From DATJGR01 sp963812255 (GTDB lineage: Bacteria; Pseudomonadota; Gammaproteobacteria; Pseudomonadales; Azotimanducaceae), in the NCBI GenBank assembly GCA_963812255.1, contig CAWEUM010000005.1:2232001-2296000 (forward strand): a DNA stretch of 64,000 bases, in the 5' to 3' direction. Of this stretch, positions 25,909 to 34,720 are shown one piece after another; within the stretch, counting starts at the first letter, position 1; every line of letters begins with the position of its first letter. Position numbers and translations under genes: made by a program. The notes beneath the pieces are model-generated. The model was not told the DNA's origin. It did no database searches and saw only the letters and a program-made list of their open reading frames with translations.

Positions 25909-27039
25909 ATGGCATGGAATGAACCTGGGGGTAGCAAGGACAAAGACCCCTGGGGCCAGAAGGGCGGGGATCAGGGCCCACCGGACCTCGATGAAGCGTT
26001 CCGCAAACTGCAGAACCAGCTCGCTGGAATTTTCGGTGGTCGCGGGGGCGGCTCCGGCGGCGGCTCAGGATCGACATCGCTGAATCCGCGAACTTTGCTG
26101 TTCGTGTTGGTGGCCGCGGTCGTCGTCTATGCATTGTCCGGTCTGTATCAGATCGACCAACAGGAGCGCGGTGTCGTGTTCCGGTTCGGCGCAGTCAAGA
26201 AGGACGTCGTGATGCCGGGCCTGCACTGGTATCCGCGCTTCATCGATACGGTGGAAACCGTCAACGTCACGCGCGTGAACTCCATCAAGCACCAGGCGCT
26301 GATGCTGACGCAGGACGAAAACATCGTCGACGTGACGTTGACGGTGCAGTGGGTCATCAACAATCCGATCAATTTCGTCACCAAGGTGCGCGATCCGGAG
26401 AACAGTCTCGAGAATGCGGCAGAGAGTGCGCTGCGCCACGTCGTCGGCAGTACCAAGATGGACGAGGTCATCACCGAAGGGCGGGCGGCAATCGCGGTCG
26501 AAGTGGGTCGACGATTGCAGACGTATCTGGACCGCTATGGCACGGGTATTCTCGTCAGTAAGGCGAACATCGATCAGAGCGTGCCGCCAAAGCAGGTTCA
26601 GGACGCTTTCGACGACGTACAACGCGCGAAGGAAGACGAAGCGCGTGTCATCAACGAAGCCACTGCGTATCGCGAGAGTGTCGTTCCGGAGGCGCGAGGC
26701 AATGCGCAGAAGGAAATACTGAAGGCCGAGGCTTACCGTGATCAGGTTACTGCGCGTGCCCAAGGGGAGGCGGAGCGCTTCACGAAGCTGCTCGCGCAGT
26801 ATCATCTTGCCAAACAGGTCACGCGTGATCGTCTGTACCTCGATGCGATGGAGTCGGTGCTGTCGCGTTCGACGAAAATCCTCGTCGACGTGAAGGGTGC
26901 AAACAACATGCTGTACCTGCCGCTCGACAGGCTCATGCAGCAGATGTCCAAAACGCCGGCGGCTCCTGTAGACAATGCGAACGTGCGGACCCCCGCGCCA
27001 ACTAACGACCGCGCCGAGACGCGGCGTACAAGTCGCTGA
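25909..27039 (+). CDS. hflK: FtsH regulator HflK (SPFH protein)
   Basis: Inner-membrane SPFH/band-7 protein which with HflC forms the large cage that controls the FtsH protease. N-terminal Gly-rich segment (MAWNEPGGSKDKDPWG and a GGRGGGSGGGSGS linker), a single membrane helix near residues 66-85 (TLLFVLVAAVVVYALSGLYQ), then the SPFH domain starting with DQQERGVVFRFG and a helical region rich in Glu/Ala. 376 residues, usual length. 12 bp before hflC. Confidence 0.95.
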   Translation: MAWNEPGGSKDKDPWGQKGGDQGPPDLDEAFRKLQNQLAGIFGGRGGGSGGGSGSTSLNPRTLLFVLVAAVVVYALSGLYQIDQQERGVVFRFGAVKKDVVMPGLHWYPRFIDTVETVNVTRVNSIKHQALMLTQDENIVDVTLTVQWVINNPINFVTKVRDPENSLENAAESALRHVVGSTKMDEVITEGRAAIAVEVGRRLQTYLDRYGTGILVSKANIDQSVPPKQVQDAFDDVQRAKEDEARVINEATAYRESVVPEARGNAQKEILKAEAYRDQVTARAQGEAERFTKLLAQYHLAKQVTRDRLYLDAMESVLSRSTKILVDVKGANNMLYLPLDRLMQQMSKTPAAPVDNANVRTPAPTNDRAETRRTSR

Positions 27040-27051
27040 CGGGAGCTGACG

Positions 27052-27918
27052 ATGCGCAATCTGGTCTCTACCGTCGTCGTTCTGCTCGTCCTGCTGCTGG
27101 CGTTCGATGGCATTTATGAAGTCAAACAAACCGAGCGCGCCGTGTTGCTTCGCTTCGGCGCGGTCGAGCGCGCGGATGTGGCTCCCGGGCTGCATTTCAA
27201 ATGGCCCATCGCCGACAGCATCAAGATCACCGACGCGCGCGTGTTGACGCTCGACTCACCAGCCGAGCGCTATTACACGATGGAGAAAAAGCCGCTGATC
27301 GTCGATTCGTTCGTGAAGTGGCGTGTCGCCGATGTGTCGAAGTACTACACCGCGACGTCGTTCGACGAACGACAGGCCGAGCGGTTGCTGTCGGAACGCG
27401 TCAACGAAGGTCTGCGCAATGAGATCAGCGGCCGCACGATGCACGAAGTGATCTCGGGCGCCCGCGACGAGCTGATGACCGATCTCACCACGAAGCTCAA
27501 CAAAATCATGCGCCGCGATGTCGGCGTCGAGGTGTTGGACGTTCGCGTCAAGCGCATCGATTTGCCGCCTGAGGTCAGCAGTGCCGTCTACGACCGGATG
27601 AATTCCGAACGTCAGATTCTTGCGCGCCAGTTTCGCGCGACCGGCCAGGAGCGTTCGCTCGAGATTCGCGGTGACGCGGATCGCCAGGTTGTCGTCATCT
27701 CTGCGGATGCGTATCGTCAGGCCGAGGAAACCCGCGGCGACGGAGATGCAAAATCGGCAGCCGTCTATGCCGCGGCATTCGGCCAGGATCCCGAGTTCTA
27801 CCAGTTTTATCGCAGCATCAACGCGTACGTGAATGTGTTCGAAGACAAATCCGATCTGCTGGTGCTGGATCCGAACGGCGAATTCTTCAAGTATATGAAG
27901 CAGAGCGAGCAGAAGTAG
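27052..27918 (+). CDS. hflC: FtsH regulator HflC (SPFH protein)
   Basis: Partner of HflK in the FtsH-regulating membrane complex. Residues 3-22 form the signal-anchor helix (NLVSTVVVLLVLLLAFDGIY), followed by the SPFH domain (VKQTERAVLLRFGAVERADV) and the conserved FYRSINAYVNVFEDKSDLLVL near the end. 288 residues. Directly follows hflK; hisZ begins 14 bp after its stop. Confidence 0.95.
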   Translation: MRNLVSTVVVLLVLLLAFDGIYEVKQTERAVLLRFGAVERADVAPGLHFKWPIADSIKITDARVLTLDSPAERYYTMEKKPLIVDSFVKWRVADVSKYYTATSFDERQAERLLSERVNEGLRNEISGRTMHEVISGARDELMTDLTTKLNKIMRRDVGVEVLDVRVKRIDLPPEVSSAVYDRMNSERQILARQFRATGQERSLEIRGDADRQVVVISADAYRQAEETRGDGDAKSAAVYAAAFGQDPEFYQFYRSINAYVNVFEDKSDLLVLDPNGEFFKYMKQSEQK

Positions 27919-27932
27919 CGGGCCTGCGTTTC

Positions 27933-29123
27933 GTGAACCGACACAGCTGGCGCCTGCCTGACGGCATTGATGAGGTGCTGCCACCCGACGCGTGGTCGTT
28001 GGAACAGTTGCGCAGGCGGGTGCTCGATCTGTTCGTCGCCTGGGGCTATCAATACGTCGAGCCGCCACTGGTCGAATATCTCGATTCCCTGCTGGTCGGA
28101 TCGGGTCACGATCTCGAGTTACAGACCTTTCGCATGGTCGACCAACGCAGCGGCCGCATGCTCGGCATTCGCGCAGACATGACATCGCAGGCCGCGCGCA
28201 TCGACGCGGCGAGCCTGCGCGGCGACGGCAGCCGGCGCCTTTGCTATGCCGGTGCCGTGGTTCATGCGAATCCGACAGGCGTGCTCGAATCGCGAGTACC
28301 GCTGCTGGCAGGGGCTGAGCTGTTCGGCGCCGGTAACGTCGAGGCCGACGCGGAAGTCATCGCGCTGATGGTCGATGCACTGCGATGTGCTGGGATCGAT
28401 TCCCCGGTCATCGAATTGGGGCACGTCGGAATATTTCGCGGCATCGCCTCCGCAGGGAAGCTCGATAGCGCGCGCGAACAGGCGGTATTCGAAGCCCTGC
28501 AACGCAAGGCAACCCCGGACCTAGAGGAACTGCTGGACGCCGTGAGGCTGCGCAAACCGGTTGTTGCGGCGTTGCTGATGTTGCCGCAGCTGCTGGGTGG
28601 CGGCGATGTATTCGATCGCGCGCGCACTGCGTTCGCTGGTTTGCCGAAGCCGGTGCACGAGGCGCTCGATGAACTGCAGAATCTCGCTGCGGCCGTCGAG
28701 GCGCGCTGCGAGCACGTCAAACTGCGGTTCGATCTATGCGAGCTGACCGGTTACGCCTATCACACCGGACCGGTGTTCGCGGCGTACAGCGAAAACTTCG
28801 GCCGTGCGGTTGCGCGTGGGGGACGTTACGACGGCGTCGGCGTATCCTTCGGTCGCGCGCGCCTGGCGACGGGTTTCGATGTCGATCTGAAGCGGCTGCC
28901 ACGCGCTGCGAGTGATCCCGGCAATTCAATCTGGGCGCCGGCGCCACATGCGTTGAATGCTGCGCGGCGCAGCGCGCTGTGGCGGAAGATTCGCGTGCTG
29001 CGTGATGCCGGGGAATGCGTCATCTGCTCGTTGGACGAGAACGAGCAGCCGGCGCGAGATTGCGCGCGCGAACTCGTGTGGCAAGGCGATACGTGGCGGA
29101 TTCGGACGATCAAACAAGGCTGA
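27933..29123 (+). CDS. hisZ: ATP phosphoribosyltransferase regulatory subunit HisZ
   Basis: HisRS-like protein that activates the short form of HisG in histidine synthesis; no aminoacylation. Class II-like motifs: LPDGIDEVLPPDA at the N-terminus, RMLGIRADMTSQAARI (motif 2 region) and ARGGRYDGVGVSFG (motif 3 region). 396 residues, start GTG 27933. It lies between hflC and purA, a position I recall from pseudomonads, whereas enterics lack it. Its presence predicts a short HisG elsewhere in the genome. Confidence 0.92.
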   Translation: MNRHSWRLPDGIDEVLPPDAWSLEQLRRRVLDLFVAWGYQYVEPPLVEYLDSLLVGSGHDLELQTFRMVDQRSGRMLGIRADMTSQAARIDAASLRGDGSRRLCYAGAVVHANPTGVLESRVPLLAGAELFGAGNVEADAEVIALMVDALRCAGIDSPVIELGHVGIFRGIASAGKLDSAREQAVFEALQRKATPDLEELLDAVRLRKPVVAALLMLPQLLGGGDVFDRARTAFAGLPKPVHEALDELQNLAAAVEARCEHVKLRFDLCELTGYAYHTGPVFAAYSENFGRAVARGGRYDGVGVSFGRARLATGFDVDLKRLPRAASDPGNSIWAPAPHALNAARRSALWRKIRVLRDAGECVICSLDENEQPARDCARELVWQGDTWRIRTIKQG

Positions 29124-29130
29124 AGAAGGC

Positions 29131-29203
29131 ATGATGCGTGGTGGCAGCTCGTAATGGCGGCTCGCGATGGCGGCTCGTGATGGCAGCTCGTGATGGGAAG
29201 TAA
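29131..29203 (+). other. overlapping mini-ORFs before and across the purA start
   Basis: Reading the hisZ-purA gap gives a 7-codon ORF (ATG 29131, stop TAA at 29152-29154) preceded by GAAGAAGG, then 8-codon ORFs that each open at a repeat boundary and close two units later: 29154-29180 and 29167-29193, plus 29180-29203 (7 codons). Stops overlap starts as TAATG or TGATG; the 29167 ORF ends on the A of the purA ATG at 29193. Encoded peptides read MAARDGGS, MAARDGSS and similar. Translation of these is not shown; they follow arithmetically from the 13-bp period (two units plus one base is nine codons). Confidence 0.3.
29142..29193 (+). repeat. four 13-bp tandem repeats ending at the purA start codon
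   Basis: Four contiguous units: TGGCAGCTCGTAA (29142-29154), TGGCGGCTCGCGA (29155-29167), TGGCGGCTCGTGA (29168-29180) and TGGCAGCTCGTGA (29181-29193). Each unit ends in A followed by TGG, so every boundary creates an ATG (29154, 29167, 29180, 29193); the last is the purA start. Thirteen is not a multiple of three, so the ATGs fall in rotating frames. Confidence 0.9.
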
Positions 29204-30488
29204 CGTCGTCGTCATCGGCACCCAGTGGGGTGACGAAGGCAAGGGCAAGATCGTCGATCTGCTCACCGAGAACGTTGCGGCAGTGGTGCGCTTTCAGGGT
29301 GGCCATAATGCCGGACACACGCTGGTCATCGACGGCGTCAAGACGGTGTTGCACCTCATTCCGTCCGGCATCCTGCGCCCGGGTGTGCAATGTCTGATCG
29401 GCAATGGCGTGGTGCTGGCGCCGCACGCGTTGATGGCCGAAATCTCGCAACTCGAAGCGAAGCAGGTCCCGGTCCGCGAGCGCCTGCGCATCAGTCCGGC
29501 GTGTCAGCTGATCCTGCCATATCACGCGGCGCTGGATCTCGCGCGGGAGACGCATCGAGGCAACCAGAAGATCGGCACGACCGGACGCGGCATCGGTCCC
29601 GCGTACGAGGACAAGGCCGCGCGCCGCGGCGTGCGGCTTGGCGATCTGTTCTACCAGCAGGAATTTGCGGCCAAGCTTGCCGAAGTGATGGACTATCACA
29701 ACTACATGCTCGCCAACTATTACCAGGTTGCCACCGTCGATTTTCAGCAGACGCTCGATGAAACGCTGCAAATTGCCGAGCAGATTCGACCGATGGTCGC
29801 CGATATCGTCCCGCTGCTGCACGGGCTGCGGAAGTCGGGAGCGAATCTGTTGTTCGAAGGCGCCCAGGGCGCGCTGCTCGACATCGATCTGGGCACCTAT
29901 CCGTTCGTCACCTCGTCAAATACGACTGCCGGCGGAACGGCGGTCGGCAGCGGATTCGGCCCACGCTATCTCGACTACATTCTCGGCATCACGAAAGCCT
30001 ATTCGACGCGCGTCGGATCGGGCCCATTCCCAACCGAGCTGTTCGATTCCGTCGGCGAGCGCCTGGCCAGTCGCGGCGCCGAGTTCGGCGCCACGACCGG
30101 GCGCCCGCGGCGGTGCGGCTGGTTCGACGCGGTCGCGTTACGCCACGCCGCGCAGACTAACAGCATCTCGGGATTGTGCCTGATGAAGCTCGACGTGCTC
30201 GATGGCCTGGACAAGCTGTTGATCTGCGTCGACTACGAAGGCCCGGACGGCGAGGCCGGCCTGGTACGCTTCGGCAGCGAGTATTACTCCGGGGTGAAGG
30301 CGGTGTACGAAGAACTGCCGGGCTGGCAGCAATCCACCGTCGGCGTGCGACGCCTCGACGACCTTCCGATCAACGCGCGCAACTACCTCCGACGCATCGA
30401 AGAAACGGTCGGCACGCCGATCGATATCATCTCGACCGGACCGGGCCGCGACGAAACGATCATTCTGCGGGATCCGTTCGCGGGTTAG
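29193..30488 (+). CDS. purA: adenylosuccinate synthetase
   Basis: Joins IMP and aspartate using GTP, first committed step to AMP. N-terminal GTQWGDEGKGKIVDLLTE with catalytic Asp and the P-loop-like GDEGKGK, then FQGGHNAGHTLV with the catalytic His, IGTTGRGIGPAYEDKAAR, and GPGRDETI near the end. 431 residues (E. coli 432). Start chosen at ATG 29193 (MGSNVVVIGTQWG); a GTG at 29190 is in frame directly before it. There is no good Shine-Dalgarno site: the upstream sequence is the 13-bp repeat array. Confidence 0.96.
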   Translation: MGSNVVVIGTQWGDEGKGKIVDLLTENVAAVVRFQGGHNAGHTLVIDGVKTVLHLIPSGILRPGVQCLIGNGVVLAPHALMAEISQLEAKQVPVRERLRISPACQLILPYHAALDLARETHRGNQKIGTTGRGIGPAYEDKAARRGVRLGDLFYQQEFAAKLAEVMDYHNYMLANYYQVATVDFQQTLDETLQIAEQIRPMVADIVPLLHGLRKSGANLLFEGAQGALLDIDLGTYPFVTSSNTTAGGTAVGSGFGPRYLDYILGITKAYSTRVGSGPFPTELFDSVGERLASRGAEFGATTGRPRRCGWFDAVALRHAAQTNSISGLCLMKLDVLDGLDKLLICVDYEGPDGEAGLVRFGSEYYSGVKAVYEELPGWQQSTVGVRRLDDLPINARNYLRRIEETVGTPIDIISTGPGRDETIILRDPFAG

Positions 30489-30507
30489 GAACCCGTCAGG
30501 AGTTCGA

Positions 30508-30705
30508 ATGATTGATTCGAAATTGTTGGAGATTCTGGTCTGTCCGGTGACGAAAGCGTCGCTCGTGTACAAGGCCGACCGTGACGAACTGTGGTGTCGC
30601 GCCAGCGGACTCGCGTATCCCATTCGCGATGGCATCCCCGTGATGCTCGAACAGGAGGCCCGACAGCTTACGGCCGAGGAGCGTTCCAGCCTGTCGAAGA
30701 AGTGA
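30508..30705 (+). CDS. Trm112/YcaR-like small protein
   Basis: 65-residue protein of the UPF0434/Trm112 family (E. coli YcaR), small beta-rich partner proteins; the bacterial role is not settled. It begins MIDSKLLEILVCPVTKASL and contains LAYPIRDGIPVML, both family hallmarks. The first CP is kept, but the second Cys pair of zinc-binding homologues is reduced to one Cys (ELWCRASG), so zinc binding is doubtful. AGGAG lies just upstream of the ATG, 19 bp after purA, suggesting co-transcription. Confidence 0.85.
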   Translation: MIDSKLLEILVCPVTKASLVYKADRDELWCRASGLAYPIRDGIPVMLEQEARQLTAEERSSLSKK

Positions 30706-30735
30706 GGAACGCGATCCTCAGGCGCTGTCGGCGGG

Positions 30736-31356
30736 TCAATCGTGCGCGTCTCGGCGCATATGCCGATGCACGAAGACGTAGTAAAGCGTCGCGAGCACCG
30801 CCGCGATGCCGCCGAGCCACAACGAGATGCGCGACAAACTGCCCTGCATCAGCGCTTCGTCCTGACCCGCGGTCACGCCGACCCAGGACAGCACAATGCA
30901 CCAGATGGCCGACCCAGTGAGCGTTGCCGCGGAGAACCAACCGTAGTGCATCCTCACGATGCCGGCGGGCAATCCGATCAGATGGCGAATCACAGGCAGC
31001 AGACGAGAGACGAACACACCCGGTGTGCCGAACCGGTCCGACCAGGCTTCCGCGGCTGAGATCTTCTGCGGCCCAAGCATTGCAAAGCGGCCATAGCGCA
31101 TCAGCAGCGGCCGACCCAGCAGCCGCGCGGCCCAATACATCGCCGACGCGCCGAGCCAGGAGCCCAAGGTTCCCGCGATGACGATGCCGGTCAGCGTCAT
31201 ATTGCCGCGCGTGTAGGCCAGGTGCGCGGCCGGCGGAATGACGACTTCGCTGGGCAACGGCACGATCGAGCTTTCCAGCGCCATCAGCGCGGCGATCAAG
31301 GAGTAGCCGCCCGTATCGAGCGCGCCGAGATACCAATCGAGAAATTCGCGAATCAT
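30736..31356 (-). CDS. DedA family membrane protein
   Basis: Inner-membrane protein of the DedA/VTT superfamily, members of which act as undecaprenyl-phosphate or phospholipid flippases needed for envelope homeostasis. 206 residues with about five hydrophobic segments; the family signatures are ESSIVPLPSEVVIPPAAHLA (re-entrant loop with the Glu), and FVSRLLPVIRHLIGLPAG with the conserved Arg residues. It is 40 bp downstream of the RND gene on the same strand and may be co-transcribed. Substrate not predictable. Confidence 0.88.
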   Translation of the reverse strand: MIREFLDWYLGALDTGGYSLIAALMALESSIVPLPSEVVIPPAAHLAYTRGNMTLTGIVIAGTLGSWLGASAMYWAARLLGRPLLMRYGRFAMLGPQKISAAEAWSDRFGTPGVFVSRLLPVIRHLIGLPAGIVRMHYGWFSAATLTGSAIWCIVLSWVGVTAGQDEALMQGSLSRISLWLGGIAAVLATLYYVFVHRHMRRDAHD

Positions 31357-31396
31357 GCGTTGCGCTCAGGCGATGTCACAACGCGGCGGGTCTCAT

Positions 31397-34300
31397 TCAC
31401 GAGGGTTCCGCAATGCTGTTCGACGCGGCGCGTGGTCCGCGCGCGAGCGCGCGTTTCAGCATGTGCGGCAGCGCCATCATGGCCGGCGTACAGACCAGAG
31501 TCAGCACCGTGGCAAACGTCAGGCCCCAGACGATCGCCTGCGAGAGAGGCACCCAGAACAGCGACATCTGGCTACCGAACATGATGCTGCGGTGGACGAA
31601 ATCGATCGACATGTTGAATGCCATTGGCAGCAAGCCCAGCACCGTGGTGATCGTGGTCAACATCACCGGTCGAACGCGTTGGGCACCGGCGCGCACGATC
31701 AACGACACGTAGTCCAGCTCCGGATGTTCGCGCCGCAGATGGTTGTAGGCGCTGATCAGGATGATGTTGTGATTCACGACGATACCTGCCAACGCAACGA
31801 CACCGACACCGCTGAGAATCGCGCTGAACGGTTTGCCCATGATGACGAGACCGATCAGCACGCCGGCGGTCGACATCGTCACCGCGGAGACGATCAGAAA
31901 GGCCTGATAGAGGCTGTTGAACTGGGCAACCAGGATCACGAACATCAGCAGTACCGCTAGGATGAACGCGATCGAAATGAACTGCATCGATTGGGACTGT
32001 TCTTCGTTCGCGCCGCGGAACCGAATGCGCAGGCCGGGGTCCCACGTCTGCGAATTGATCCACGCCTGCATCTGTTTGACCTTCGTGTCGGCCAGCACGC
32101 CTTTGGCAACGTCGGCATTGATGAGCTGCACCGGAGCGCCATCGATGCGCTCGAGCGTATCGACCCGAGGCGCCGGCACGCGTTTGACGAAGCTGGAGAT
32201 CGGCACCAGTCCGTTGGCGGTATTGATCTTGAGCGCGTCCAGCGCCAGCAGCCCACGTTCGGCGGCGGGATAGCGCACTCGTATGTCGACCTCTTCGAGG
32301 GCGCGGTCGGGACGATATTCGCCGACCTTCAGGCCGTTCGTGACCAGTTGCACCGCCATGCCGACTTGTGACACGTCGGCGCCAAACAATGCCGCCTGCG
32401 CGCGGTCGACCTCGAGCTTCCATTCGATACCGGGCATCGAACGGGTGTCGTCGATGTCGCGCAGGCCTTTGACCTGCGTGTCCATATACTCCCGCACGCG
32501 CGCGACTGCCGGCTCCAGCAGACTGCGATCGCGCGCGCGAAGCTCGAGCTGAATTGCTTTGCCGACGCGCGGCCCCTGCTCCATGGCCTTCACTTCGACC
32601 GTGACACCCGCAAGCGAAGCCGTCCGCTCGCGAACCTCTTCGAGAATCGCGGAACCGGGGCGATCGCGCTGGTTCTCATCCACAACCTCGACGAACATCT
32701 GACCGATGCGATCGAGGCCGCGCCGTGTGTCGCCCGACATTGTGGTCCAGCTGTTCAGACTCTTGATGCCGCGCACGTCGAGAATGCGCGATTCGACCTC
32801 CTTGACGAGTTGATTCTTCTGTTCGGACGCCAGATTGCCGCGTGACTTGATCGTGATCGAGGCGAACTGCGTCTCGCCTTCGTTGAAGAACACCATGCCT
32901 TTTCCGTATGCGCCGTACAGCATGAACGAGCCGATCAGCGCGCAGACCATCAGCACACATGTGAGCGGCGCATAACGCACGGCCCGCTCGGCTACGCGCG
33001 CGTACAGTCCCAGCAGGGTTTTCAGTTTCGTGGGATCGCCTTCTTCGAGTTCGCGCAATGACTCGGTCGTCTCGGGGTCCACCGATCCAGCCTTGCCGAA
33101 CAGCGCACCAAGACAAGGCCCGATAACCAGCGCATACAGCAGCGAGCCTGCCAGTGCCGCGAATACCGTGACTGGCAGATAGCGCATGAACTTGCCCGGG
33201 ATACCGGGCCAGAACATCAGCGGCAGAAACGCGGCAAGCGTGGACAACGTCGACGTGACCACCGGCCAGAACATCCGCTTCGCCGCCAGCGTATAGGCTG
33301 CATGTCGGTCGAAACCTTCAATGAGCTTTCGATCCGCGTATTCGGTCACGACGATCGCCCCATCGACGACCAGACCGAGCCCGAGCAGCAGACCGAACAT
33401 CACCATGAAGTTGTACGTGTAGCCGATCACATAGATCACGGTCATTGCGAACAGGAATGACACCGGCACCGACATCGCGACGATGACGCCGCTGCGAAGC
33501 CCCATCGCTGCGACGATGACGACCATGACCAGCGCGAGCGCGGTGAGGATGTTGCCCTGCAGTTCAGTCACCTGTTGCTGGGCAAAAGGTGCTTGATCCT
33601 GGGTGTAGAGAATCTGCACGCTGCTTGGGAGGTGCGGCCGTGCGGCCTCCACGACGGCACGTACCCTGGCGACGGTATCGATGACGTTGGCATTGGTGCG
33701 TTTGCTGACGTTCAGCGACATTGCCGGTTTGCCGTTCACGCGCGCGTAGCTGACGCGGTCCTTGAACGTCGGCCGAATCTGCGCAACGTCGCGCAGCGTC
33801 ACGACGGTGTCGCCGTCGACCTTGACTGGAATGTCGAAGATGTCCTGTGCGCGTTCGACGACGCTGGGTACTTTGACGGCGAAGCGGCCCTGGCCGGTGT
33901 CGAGCGCCCCGGCAGCGATCAATCGATTGTTGTTGACGATGTTCATCAGCAACTGCTCGTTGGAGATGTGGTAACTCTCCAGCGCCGCCGGGTCGATCAA
34001 TGCTTCCAGTACCTCTTCGCGCTGACCGTTGAGTTCAGCCGAAAGCACTTCCGGAATCGCTTCGATGTCGTCGCGCAGTTGCACCGCAACGTTGTACAGC
34101 ACCCGTTCGGGTACATCGTCGCCCAGCAAGTTGACCTGGATGATGGGGAAATCGTTGGCGTTCTGCTCCTGCACGATCGGTTCTTTCGTCGTGCTCGGCA
34201 GTTTCGCCTTGGCGCGATCCACCGCATCGCGCACGTCGATCGACGCTTTGGCGAGTGGGTAGTCGGCATTGAATTCAACCACCAGCGTGCCGGCGCCCTC

Positions 34301-34558
34301 GGACGAATACGACGTCAGCTCCTTGATGCCCTCGATCGAGCGCATCTCGGTTTCCATCGGCATCACCAGCAACCGCTCGGCGTCTTCCGGGGAGATGCCT
34401 TCGTGCGGGATCGTCACCACGAAGAACGGCACTTCGATGTGCGGCTCGGACTCGACCAGGATCGCGCTCTGCGAAGCCACGCCGGCGATGATGATCATCG
34501 CCAGGACGAGCAGTGTGGTGCGCGATCGCTGGATCGCCGCATCGATGAGTGCGTACAT
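31397..34558 (-). CDS. RND superfamily efflux permease subunit (HAE1/AcrB-like)
   Basis: Proton-driven inner-membrane pump of the AcrB/MdtB class, 1053 residues with the twofold pattern of one membrane helix, a large periplasmic loop and five further helices. Visible: N-terminal helix TLLVLAMIIIAGVASQSAIL, MFGLLLGLGLVVDGAIVVTEYADR with the conserved Asp in helix TM4, and FSAILSGVGVVALAGIVVNHNIILI in the second half. GAGGA precedes the ATG. No membrane-fusion adaptor is next to it; the TolC-like channel at the window start could serve as exit duct, but that is only a possibility. Substrate unknown. Confidence 0.92.
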   Translation of the reverse strand: MYALIDAAIQRSRTTLLVLAMIIIAGVASQSAILVESEPHIEVPFFVVTIPHEGISPEDAERLLVMPMETEMRSIEGIKELTSYSSEGAGTLVVEFNADYPLAKASIDVRDAVDRAKAKLPSTTKEPIVQEQNANDFPIIQVNLLGDDVPERVLYNVAVQLRDDIEAIPEVLSAELNGQREEVLEALIDPAALESYHISNEQLLMNIVNNNRLIAAGALDTGQGRFAVKVPSVVERAQDIFDIPVKVDGDTVVTLRDVAQIRPTFKDRVSYARVNGKPAMSLNVSKRTNANVIDTVARVRAVVEAARPHLPSSVQILYTQDQAPFAQQQVTELQGNILTALALVMVVIVAAMGLRSGVIVAMSVPVSFLFAMTVIYVIGYTYNFMVMFGLLLGLGLVVDGAIVVTEYADRKLIEGFDRHAAYTLAAKRMFWPVVTSTLSTLAAFLPLMFWPGIPGKFMRYLPVTVFAALAGSLLYALVIGPCLGALFGKAGSVDPETTESLRELEEGDPTKLKTLLGLYARVAERAVRYAPLTCVLMVCALIGSFMLYGAYGKGMVFFNEGETQFASITIKSRGNLASEQKNQLVKEVESRILDVRGIKSLNSWTTMSGDTRRGLDRIGQMFVEVVDENQRDRPGSAILEEVRERTASLAGVTVEVKAMEQGPRVGKAIQLELRARDRSLLEPAVARVREYMDTQVKGLRDIDDTRSMPGIEWKLEVDRAQAALFGADVSQVGMAVQLVTNGLKVGEYRPDRALEEVDIRVRYPAAERGLLALDALKINTANGLVPISSFVKRVPAPRVDTLERIDGAPVQLINADVAKGVLADTKVKQMQAWINSQTWDPGLRIRFRGANEEQSQSMQFISIAFILAVLLMFVILVAQFNSLYQAFLIVSAVTMSTAGVLIGLVIMGKPFSAILSGVGVVALAGIVVNHNIILISAYNHLRREHPELDYVSLIVRAGAQRVRPVMLTTITTVLGLLPMAFNMSIDFVHRSIMFGSQMSLFWVPLSQAIVWGLTFATVLTLVCTPAMMALPHMLKRALARGPRAASNSIAEPS

Positions 34559-34720
34559 CTGTCCTCGATGGCCCAGGGCGGAGGCTTCAGGGCGGGCGGT
34601 GTGCCAGGGTGGATTTGTGCGGATGCTAGTTTATGCCCTTGGGGCGGGCCGTGCGATTGTGGCAACACGTACCTCGGCGGTACGCTGCCGCGCCACGGCA
34701 GCAAGGTTGCGCTTCAAAGC

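Noticed and set aside
29142..29193. CRISPR-like array
   Set aside because: Units are contiguous 13-bp repeats without spacers and no cas genes are present.
33575..34720. 382-codon in-frame extension of the GPH transporter
   Set aside because: It runs antisense to the RND gene, has no ribosome-binding site or domain, and high-GC DNA leaves such frames open.
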